From NCBI GenBank assembly GCA_947177185.1, contig CAMWTJ010000019.1, positions 1-35,015 on the forward strand: a stretch of DNA of 35,015 nt. Direction: 5' to 3'. Under the pieces are notes generated by a model. It saw only the letters and a program-made list of their open reading frames with translations. It made no database searches and had not been told where the DNA came from. The stretch's first letter is position 1; each line of letters opens with the position of its first letter. The DNA comes from an uncultured Porphyromonadaceae bacterium. GTDB lineage: Bacteria > Bacteroidota > Bacteroidia > Bacteroidales > Muribaculaceae. The position numbers and the translations under genes were made by a program. Of the stretch, positions 8,543 to 15,475 are shown one piece after another.

Positions 8543-10906
8543 TTATTCAGGCTTTACGAGGCGCACATGGAAGATATCGCCCACATGGCACCCTTCGTGG
8601 GCGCGGAAGGCAATCTCCACGCTGTCGGCTTCGGACACACGCTGCGGCAGCTCATAGACCACGTCGACGAAACGCTCGTCGCGCCAGCGGTCGCCGATGC
8701 TTTCCGTGGCTATCACCTCGCCGTCGGCCAATACGTCGAATTTGTGGCTGCCGGTTTCATTGCCCCAATAGCGCACCATCAGGCGCAGGTCGGGAGTGCG
8801 CAGCGTGCGCATGCGGTAGGAAAAACTGCCTCCCCAGCCACGCCGGCAGGGCTGGCCGAAAAATACGGCGGCTTCCGTGCGGTCAGCCACCATGAAATGG
8901 TCGGCCTCGGGCTGCTGCTCGCCCGCGCGCACGGCGTCGACGGTGCGTGCGTCGAGCGCGAGCAGGGCCTGCTCGTCGCGGAGCATGCGCTCGCGGCGCG
9001 CTTCGAACTGTGCGGGACTCATCGTGAGCCAGTACAGCATATAGCGCGCATCGTGTATGGTGCTGAACGGCTGCAGGACCACTTTCCAGTCCGGGTCGGC
9101 GAACACGCCTTCGAGCGTGTAGTGGCCCGGGCGGCTTTCGTCCGGGCGTATGGCCGAGAGGAGAGCGGCGCTGTCGGCCAGTATCACGGGCGTTTCAAAC
9201 ACCGAGCGCAACGGGCCGTGGGCTATGTGCGCCCAGCGCGAATCGTCGGCCACGAGTCCGTCGAGCCGCTCGCTGTCGAGCCGTGCGCCCAGCACTATCG
9301 GGCCATGCAGTATCGACACATATTGCGGCTCGTGGTTGAGGCGCTCGAGCGAGAAATCCATGGGCAGACCGACCTCCACCACATCGCCGTCGCGCCATCT
9401 GCGCGCCACCACGGCGTAGCCCGAGGCGTCCATACGCGCCCGCACCGGCTTGCCGTTGACAGCCACACTCATCTCCGAGCCGGCCGGAATCCACGCCGGA
9501 CGGCGCACCATAAGCGTGAAGCGCGACGGCCTGTCGAGGCCTACCGTGAGGCGTGTGCTCTGCCCGTGAGGAAACGACGTGTGCTGCGCCACGCGCACAC
9601 CGCGCTCCTTCCAATCGAGCTCCGACGGTATGAACAGATTGACACGCAGCGTGTCGGCTCCTTCATGCGTGTAAATGAACTGGCCGTACTTGCCATGGTT
9701 TTCCATGCCCGTGCCTACGCAGCACCACATGGCGCTGTTGGGCTGCGAATACACCCGGTAGTGGCCCGGGCGCGCCGGCGTGAAATAGACGTATCCGCCG
9801 TGCGCGGGATGCTGCGTGGAGAGTATATGGTTGTACAGCGCGCGCTCGTAGTAGTCGGCAAGCGCTGCCGAAGGCGCCTCGCGGAAAAGCCCTTCGGTGA
9901 GTTTGAGCATGTTGTTGGTGTTGCACGACTCGGGGCCTTCGCGGTCTGTGACGTAGCTCATGTAGTCGTCAGCCGCGGGGAAGTGCTCGCGGCGGCTGTT
10001 ACCGCCAATGCACAGCGAACGGTTTTCCGTGACGGTGTGCCAGAAGAAGCGTGCGGCAGCCGCGCACTCGCTGTCGGCTCCGAGCTCGCCTATGCGCTGG
10101 AATCCCACCACCTTAGGCACCTGAGTGTTGGCATGCATGTTGTCGAGATTGTCGATGCCGGCCGCCATGGCATCCAGCAGGCGGTGGTGGCAGAAGCGGC
10201 GCGCGGCGTCAAGATAGCGCTTGTCGGAAGTGATAGCGTACGCGTCGGCGAGCACTTCGGGCATGCCGCCGTGCTCATTGTCGAGCATATGCTCCATTTG
10301 TTCGTCGGAAAGCGCGGCGGTAAGGTCCGCCGCCCAGTCGCACATGCCGAGAAACAGGTCGCGCGCGCGCTCATTACCTCCATAAAGCCACGCATCGCGC
10401 AGGCCTGCGAAGGTCTTGTGCACGTTGTACCACGGCACCCACCTGTCCCACACGGCCTTGACGTCGCCGGCACGCACAGCGTCCCACAGCTCGCGGCTGC
10501 CGGGCACGCCGCCGCAGTAGCCACAGCCCGACGCCTGCGCACATCGCGCGAGCTCGTCGACCATATAGTCCATGCGGCGTTTCAGCTCCGGGTGCGCTGT
10601 GGAGGCATAGCCTATGGCCAGCGCCGAAAGGTAGTGGCCGCCTATATGGCCGTCCAGACCGTCCCAGTTGGCAAAACTCTCGGCTTTCGGCGGCAGACCC
10701 GCCTCTTTCAGGTACGGAGCCAGCAAGCGGTCGGTGTCATACGAAAGCAGCACCTGCGAGTTCAGGTCGGCCGCGTGCCGGAAATCGCTTCCGGGCAGAA
10801 GCCTCACCTGCGACAACGGAAATTCATTATCATAAAGTCTGTGCTGCGCAGGAGCGGCAAACGCCGCGCACAAGCCCGCGGCGGCAGCTATCAATACGTG
10901 TTTCAT
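8543..10906 (-). CDS. GH127-family glycoside hydrolase (beta-L-arabinofuranosidase type)
   Basis: A 787-residue secreted protein with a signal peptide (to about residue 20). The alpha/alpha-barrel of DUF1680/GH127 is clear: LLPGSDF, then NWDGLDGHIGGHYLSALA. The zinc-binding residues of the family are visible: Glu326 and Cys328 in GPESCNTNN, and Cys395-Cys396 in AMWCCVGTG. A beta-sandwich domain follows, and the last 150 residues form an extra C-terminal domain. Family members remove beta-L-arabinofuranosyl or related residues from plant glycans such as pectin side chains and glycoproteins; the exact substrate is not certain. It is the first gene of a two-gene unit with the acetylesterase. No SusC/SusD pair or regulator is nearby. 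Confidence 0.88.
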   Translation of the reverse strand: MKHVLIAAAAGLCAAFAAPAQHRLYDNEFPLSQVRLLPGSDFRHAADLNSQVLLSYDTDRLLAPYLKEAGLPPKAESFANWDGLDGHIGGHYLSALAIGYASTAHPELKRRMDYMVDELARCAQASGCGYCGGVPGSRELWDAVRAGDVKAVWDRWVPWYNVHKTFAGLRDAWLYGGNERARDLFLGMCDWAADLTAALSDEQMEHMLDNEHGGMPEVLADAYAITSDKRYLDAARRFCHHRLLDAMAAGIDNLDNMHANTQVPKVVGFQRIGELGADSECAAAARFFWHTVTENRSLCIGGNSRREHFPAADDYMSYVTDREGPESCNTNNMLKLTEGLFREAPSAALADYYERALYNHILSTQHPAHGGYVYFTPARPGHYRVYSQPNSAMWCCVGTGMENHGKYGQFIYTHEGADTLRVNLFIPSELDWKERGVRVAQHTSFPHGQSTRLTVGLDRPSRFTLMVRRPAWIPAGSEMSVAVNGKPVRARMDASGYAVVARRWRDGDVVEVGLPMDFSLERLNHEPQYVSILHGPIVLGARLDSERLDGLVADDSRWAHIAHGPLRSVFETPVILADSAALLSAIRPDESRPGHYTLEGVFADPDWKVVLQPFSTIHDARYMLYWLTMSPAQFEARRERMLRDEQALLALDARTVDAVRAGEQQPEADHFMVADRTEAAVFFGQPCRRGWGGSFSYRMRTLRTPDLRLMVRYWGNETGSHKFDVLADGEVIATESIGDRWRDERFVDVVYELPQRVSEADSVEIAFRAHEGCHVGDIFHVRLVKPE

Positions 10907-10928
10907 GGCTTATTCCAATAATAATATA

Positions 10929-10936
10929 CAAAGATA
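10929..10936 (-). promoter_or_regulatory. Candidate -7 element of the GH127-esterase unit
   Basis: TATCTTTG on the minus strand matches TAnnTTTG and lies 22 bp before the GH127 start. No good -33 TTG is found 20 bp upstream. Confidence 0.4.
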
Positions 10937-10987
10937 ATCCAAAAAGCGCAAACATGGCATAAAATCACGAAAATTTCCCATCACATA

Positions 10988-11019
10988 TTGGCATGCCCGC
11001 AAAAAAGCACTATATTTGC
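10988..11019 (+). promoter_or_regulatory. Promoter of the TPR lipoprotein gene
   Basis: TTG (10988-10990), a 20-bp spacer and TATATTTGC (11011-11019) form a full Bacteroidetes promoter. Transcription would start near 11025, leaving a leader of about 40 nt before the ATG at 11066. Confidence 0.75.
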
Positions 11020-11065
11020 ATAAAAGTTCTATGAACAACCAACCTTAAAATAATTCATCACCACT

Positions 11066-12745
11066 ATGAATCGCAAACTCTGCGTGATCGCCGCTACCGG
11101 CGCCGTTCTGGCTCTGACCTCGTGCGGCAAGAAACTCGGACAGTTCAACTCCGACTATTTCACAGTGAACCCCAACCCTCTTGAGGTTGTAGGCGAAAAG
11201 GTGCCCGCCACCGTCACCGCCCGCGTACCGGCCAAATTCTTTGTGAAGAACGCCGAAGTGACCGTCACCCCCTACCTCGTGTACAACGGCACCGAAACCG
11301 CATCGCAGGCCTATAGCTTCCAGGGCGAGAAGGTGCGCGGCAATGCTCCCGTAGTGAACTACGAGCAGGGCGGCACCCTCACCATCCCCGTGAGCTACAA
11401 CTATACCCCCGATATGGCTCAGAGCGTGCTCGAACTCGCGTTCAACGTGCGCCAGGGCAACAAGCAGTATGTGCTGCCGCGCGTGAAGGTGGCCAACGGC
11501 GTAATCGCCACCGCCGCCATGGCCGACGCTGCCGGCGTGACTCCCGCTCTCGCCGCCGACGCCTTCCAGCGTATCATCAACGAGAAATACGCCGCCGACA
11601 TCATGTTCCTCATCAACCAGGCCAACATCCGCGCCGGCGAGCTCAAGACCGACGCCATGCTTGAGCTGCAGAAAGAAATCCGCGAGGCCAACGCTGCCGA
11701 CAACCGCGTGATCGAGGAAATCAACATCTCCTCCTACGCTTCGCCCGACGGCGGCTACGACCTGAACCGCCGCCTGGCCGAAAACCGCGAAAAGAACACC
11801 GACTCGTATCTGCGCAACCAGCTCAAAAAGGACAAAATCACCGAATTCGGCGAACTCACATCGCAGTTCACCGCCGAAGACTGGGCAGGCTTCCAGGAGC
11901 TCGTAAGCAAGAGCAATATCCAGGACAAGGAACTCATCCTGAGCGTGCTCTCCATGTACAAGGACCCCGAGGAGCGCGAACGCGAAATCCGCAACCTCTC
12001 CAACGTGTTTGAGCAGCTCGCCGACAACATTCTTCCCCAGCTGCGCTACTCCCGCATCACGGCCAGCGTGAACGTGATCGGTAAGAGCGACGAAGAAATC
12101 AACAATCTCTTCGACACCAACCCCGCCGCACTCAACGTGGACGAGATGCTCTACGCAGCCACCCTCACCGACGACAACGCCCGCCGCATGGCTATCTACA
12201 AAAAAGCCACCGAGCTCTTCCCCAACGACTACCGCACATGGAACGACCTGGGCCTGACACAGTATGTGGCCGGCGACTACAAAAACGCCGCTGCCAATTT
12301 CGGCAAAGCCGCCCGTCTTGCTCCCGCCAACGGTGAACCCCAAATGAACCTCGGCCTTATCGAAATGCTCAACAAGAACTACAGCAAGGCCAACCAGCTC
12401 TTCGGCTCCGCCGCCGGTGTGGGCGAACTCAACGACGCCCTCGGCGTGTACTATCTGAAGCAGGGCGACAACGCCGCCGCCGCACGCGCTTTCGGCGACA
12501 GCAAGAGCAACAACGCCGCTCTGGCACAGATTCTCACCAAGAACTATTCGAAAGCAAAGAGCACTCTCGCCGCCATCAACAACCCCGATGCCAACACCTA
12601 CTATCTGATGGCCATCCTGGGCGCGCGCACCAACAACCAGCAGATGCTCTCCACCAACCTCAAGCAGGCCGTGCGCCTCGACAGCAGCCTTGCCGCCAAG
12701 GCCGCCAAAGACCTTGAGTTCGCCGATTTCAGCCTCCCCTTCTGA
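11066..12745 (+). CDS. TPR lipoprotein with an OmpA-like segment
   Basis: A 559-residue protein with a lipoprotein signal peptide: LTSC with the lipidated cysteine at residue 20. Residues about 224-256 contain YASPDGGYDLNRRLAENRE, the pattern of OmpA-like peptidoglycan-associated domains, although a complete domain is not obvious. From about residue 385 to the end there are TPR-like helical repeats (YRTWNDLGLTQYVAGDYKNA, then EPQMNLGLIEMLNKNYSKA). It is likely anchored in the outer membrane facing the periplasm and involved in protein interactions at the envelope. It is a single-gene unit with its own promoter and terminator. The coding sequence uses strongly biased codons, which suggests high expression. 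The function is unknown. Confidence 0.8.
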   Translation: MNRKLCVIAATGAVLALTSCGKKLGQFNSDYFTVNPNPLEVVGEKVPATVTARVPAKFFVKNAEVTVTPYLVYNGTETASQAYSFQGEKVRGNAPVVNYEQGGTLTIPVSYNYTPDMAQSVLELAFNVRQGNKQYVLPRVKVANGVIATAAMADAAGVTPALAADAFQRIINEKYAADIMFLINQANIRAGELKTDAMLELQKEIREANAADNRVIEEINISSYASPDGGYDLNRRLAENREKNTDSYLRNQLKKDKITEFGELTSQFTAEDWAGFQELVSKSNIQDKELILSVLSMYKDPEEREREIRNLSNVFEQLADNILPQLRYSRITASVNVIGKSDEEINNLFDTNPAALNVDEMLYAATLTDDNARRMAIYKKATELFPNDYRTWNDLGLTQYVAGDYKNAAANFGKAARLAPANGEPQMNLGLIEMLNKNYSKANQLFGSAAGVGELNDALGVYYLKQGDNAAAARAFGDSKSNNAALAQILTKNYSKAKSTLAAINNPDANTYYLMAILGARTNNQQMLSTNLKQAVRLDSSLAAKAAKDLEFADFSLPF

Positions 12746-12769
12746 TCAATCTACGCATAGCGATATAAT

Positions 12770-12804
12770 AAACGGCCGATTCCGCTCCCCGGAATCGGCC
12801 GTTT
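12770..12804. terminator. Bidirectional terminator between two convergent lipoprotein genes
   Basis: A perfect 14-bp inverted repeat (12770-12783 with 12791-12804) has a 7-nt loop and is followed by a T run on the plus strand. It serves the plus gene ending at 12745 and probably the minus gene ending at 12822. Confidence 0.85.
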
Positions 12805-12821
12805 AATTTTTGAATCAGTAT

Positions 12822-14930
12822 TTAGTAGGTCACTTTTTCCTTTATGGAGTTTTTGGTCCATGAGAGCGTGGGATCGGCAAGCCAACCGGGGAAGTCAGGA
12901 TAGGCATCGCTTATCTTTACGCGTTCCTGAGGCCAGCTCCAGTTTCCTCCGCTTACGAGAATCATCTGCGGGGCTATCTCGCCGCCGGAGTAGTCGGGCC
13001 GACCGATTAGATACGTACCGCTGCCAAGCTCGAGATTTTCCATCAGACGCATCCCCTGCTCGTGCTCGTTCATCGCATCCACGTTCAGGGTGTTTCCTCT
13101 GTCCACGAGAACTGCAAAGCCACTGATGGTTTTATTTTTTGCCGAAGCTATGTGCGAACCTTGCTCAAGATCAAGCTGATAATCCACCGGGACAACAAAC
13201 TGAACCGGCTCCGCTTTCAAATTCTGATATTTCTCGCCGGTATTTACCATGGTCTTATAGGAATCAGCGCCGAGCCAGCTGTGCAGTTCTTTGCCCACAA
13301 TATGTGTACCCTCGGAATATTTGAGGCTGCTCATATAATCCTTTATGGCCTGATTGGCTTCACTATACATCATATCAGCCGTGTCCCCGGTGCCGTCAGG
13401 AATAACAGGCAGCTTGCCTGCTTTCCCGGTATAGGTGATATAGATGGGCATAATGCCGCCTGCGGCTTTAGGCGTTACGGTGATTACGCGCACGGGCTCT
13501 GCATCGCGCGGGCCCCACTCCTCTGATCGGCGAAAATCGGCATTTGTGTTTTCGGTATTAAGGTCTTTGATTTGGTCGGAGAAGGTGAATACCGCATCGT
13601 TGAAGTCCCAGTCGTCAGTAGCTCCCAAGTCTTCGGCAGCTATTGTCCAAGAATACGATTTGCTATTAGTGTATGACGTGGCTCCGCTCCAAGTTTCTGT
13701 GGCAATCCATAGGAACACTACATCGCAATAGTCACGCAGATCTCCCGCATATCCCGGTTGCGATGGTGCAGAATTGAATCCGATAAGATAAGTACGTCCC
13801 GGATTAATAAATTCAACAAATTTCCCGGATTCCTTGCACCCCTCAATTGTTTCGTCGTAGATATAGAACTCTTCTTTCGCGGAACCAAACCTAAAAGCTC
13901 CGTGATGGGCAATATTCAAATGTTTCAGGGGTACGTCGTAATAATTTCCTTTCCAGAATTCAACATTACGATAAGGATTCTCCGAGCTTGCCGCGCAGTT
14001 TCCGTCGCCATCAAATCCATAATTAATCTCAAGATACCACCTGTTGGTGCGAGTTTGGTTTTCAAATTGGCTGAAATAATCCTCGATTCTTATTCCACGG
14101 CTGGCTATTACATTATGGCCTCCCATATCTTGCAGATATGCTTCTCCGTACGTGCCATCATAAAAATACGGATTTGTAAATAAATTATCGATTTTTAATT
14201 CATCAAAAGACGAGCACCACGGGCTATACTTTAATTCGGGAAAAGGAGTGACAGTGCTTTCCTTATCGCTAAAAACTATCTCAATACTTTCAACATCAAT
14301 ATTTTGCCCGAGGTTAGAAGACGAGAACTGTACTTTATAGTCATTGTTACCATACTTGTCCCGTTTCCAGTAAACAGGGAAAATATAGCCTTTTGCCGAA
14401 CGCTTGAAAAAGTAGTTATAATTTATCGGTTGATAATTAATCGTCTTCTTGTCCATTTTGAAGAAACTCTCCATGACGTCCGACATACGGAAGGCTATAT
14501 ATGGGTTGCCATCGGCGCTTTGGGGCGCAGAGAGGCGCTTGGTCACGGACTTGATTTCGTCAAGATTCACCAGGGCATTTGTGGATGCCGTGCGTTCGCC
14601 GTGGCCCGTGGCGATTTTGAGTTCTGTGACGCTGCGGGGAATGGTCACGGGGATGGCAGTGGTACCTGCGGGCACATGGCAGTCGGCAAAGAGGTATTCG
14701 GTGCCGTCTATTTCTGCTGTCACGGTGATGTGGTCGCCACTGAGCGAGGTAACTTTCAGGCCCGCGGTGGTCGCCATCGAGAAGTCGTGGCCGGCGGCGG
14801 GCACGCCGAATTCCTTTACAAACCCACGGTTGTAGGCCTCGGTGGGCGAAATGATTTGTGGCTCGTCGGCACTGCATGCCGCCAGCGAGATTACCCACAG
14901 CAGCATAAGGAGGTGGAGTGTTTTTTTCAT
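12822..14930 (-). CDS. LruC-domain lipoprotein (surface protein)
   Basis: About 702 residues from the ATG at 14930 (MKKTLHLLMLLWVIS); an upstream in-frame ATG at 14966 would put 12 non-signal residues before the signal peptide. The lipobox LAAC gives a lipidated Cys19 followed by SADEP, an acidic patch like the Bacteroidetes surface-export signal. The motif DDWDFNDAVF in the middle is the hallmark of LruC-domain proteins, and the region up to the C-terminus fits the DUF4842-type fold. The N-terminal 120 residues look like a beta-sandwich. It is probably displayed on the cell surface; the ligand is unknown. The middle of the gene (about 13,100-14,500) is clearly more AT-rich than its ends and its neighbours. 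A possible structured RNA lies just upstream. Confidence 0.78.
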   Translation of the reverse strand: MKKTLHLLMLLWVISLAACSADEPQIISPTEAYNRGFVKEFGVPAAGHDFSMATTAGLKVTSLSGDHITVTAEIDGTEYLFADCHVPAGTTAIPVTIPRSVTELKIATGHGERTASTNALVNLDEIKSVTKRLSAPQSADGNPYIAFRMSDVMESFFKMDKKTINYQPINYNYFFKRSAKGYIFPVYWKRDKYGNNDYKVQFSSSNLGQNIDVESIEIVFSDKESTVTPFPELKYSPWCSSFDELKIDNLFTNPYFYDGTYGEAYLQDMGGHNVIASRGIRIEDYFSQFENQTRTNRWYLEINYGFDGDGNCAASSENPYRNVEFWKGNYYDVPLKHLNIAHHGAFRFGSAKEEFYIYDETIEGCKESGKFVEFINPGRTYLIGFNSAPSQPGYAGDLRDYCDVVFLWIATETWSGATSYTNSKSYSWTIAAEDLGATDDWDFNDAVFTFSDQIKDLNTENTNADFRRSEEWGPRDAEPVRVITVTPKAAGGIMPIYITYTGKAGKLPVIPDGTGDTADMMYSEANQAIKDYMSSLKYSEGTHIVGKELHSWLGADSYKTMVNTGEKYQNLKAEPVQFVVPVDYQLDLEQGSHIASAKNKTISGFAVLVDRGNTLNVDAMNEHEQGMRLMENLELGSGTYLIGRPDYSGGEIAPQMILVSGGNWSWPQERVKISDAYPDFPGWLADPTLSWTKNSIKEKVTY

Positions 14931-14991
14931 AAGGTCTTGGATGTTAGCCTTGTGCCTCCGGCCCAAATTAAAGGCTGATATTTAGATAGAT

Positions 14992-15173
14992 AAAAAAAGC
15001 GTGAGGGCCATACCGTTTGCCCGTTCCACCATCTGAGGCCTTCGCATTGCCCATCTTCGTAGAACGAGCAAACATGCAGAAGCCTCACGCGGTATATGAA
15101 TATATACATCTCCGGGCGACGCTCGCGCGTCGCTTGAAGACGGAATATACATATCCACAAGGCGTCTACCGTT
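14992..15173 (-). ncRNA. Predicted structured RNA (unassigned), minus strand
   Basis: No convincing protein gene lies between 14931 and 15475. On the minus strand, 15156-15098 can form a long hairpin: 15141-15156 pairs with 15098-15114 through nearly continuous base and wobble pairs, and 15127-15133 with 15116-15122 (7 bp, 4-nt loop) at the tip. Next comes a second hairpin with an outer stem 15083-15090/14999-15006 (8 bp) and an inner stem 15062-15072/15016-15026 (11 bp, one wobble). It is followed directly by seven U residues (14998-14992), as in an intrinsic terminator. The segment 15095-15090 can pair with either 15171-15167 or 15015-15010, so two folds compete. It could be a stand-alone RNA or a leader attenuator of the LruC gene. 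No known class is recognised. Confidence 0.55.
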
Positions 15174-15367
15174 TGCTACAGTCTTGACGAAGATTTGAAA
15201 GTTGCGAAGTTTCAGATGGTCAAGAAAGAGCGTCGAGTATACGCTTTCCAAAATTATGTCCGCAGCCCGCCCTCATTGCCCTTGACCGGGCCTCTGCATA
15301 ACGGTCTGCGCCGTAAAGGTAGCAATATTTTTTTAATACGGCAACATGTGGCTTATAAATCTTTATT

Positions 15368-15412
15368 TAGAGCCCGTTCCCCGATTTAACAAAAATCGGG
15401 GAACGGGCTCTA
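15368..15412. repeat. Palindromic repeat, compact copy
   Basis: A perfect 20-bp inverted repeat (15368-15387 with 15393-15412) with a 5-nt centre. Its arm, AGAGCCCGTTCCCC plus the following TTGTTAAA segment, recurs at 25194-25220 and 25381-25407. It is therefore a dispersed palindromic element, not only a terminator. Confidence 0.8.
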
Positions 15413-15418
15413 TTATGC

Positions 15419-15453
15419 AGATAGCCCCGTGCGGGGGGCGCACGGGGCTATCT
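15419..15453 (-). terminator. GC-rich hairpin after malQ
   Basis: A perfect 15-bp stem (15419-15433 with 15439-15453) with a 5-G loop on the plus strand lies 23 bp beyond the malQ stop. There is no strong T run, but the position and stability fit a transcription terminator. Confidence 0.65.
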
Positions 15454-15475
15454 ATGCCGAATGGTCGGCGCACTG

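Noticed and set aside
8060-10921. 953-codon plus-strand frame
   Set aside because: It covers the antisense of the GH127 gene and part of the esterase, whose active-site motifs are unmistakable.
14927-15251. Two overlapping minus-strand frames of 77 and 89 codons
   Set aside because: Both run through the predicted RNA hairpins and U-tract, use different frames for the same structure, and show no protein family.
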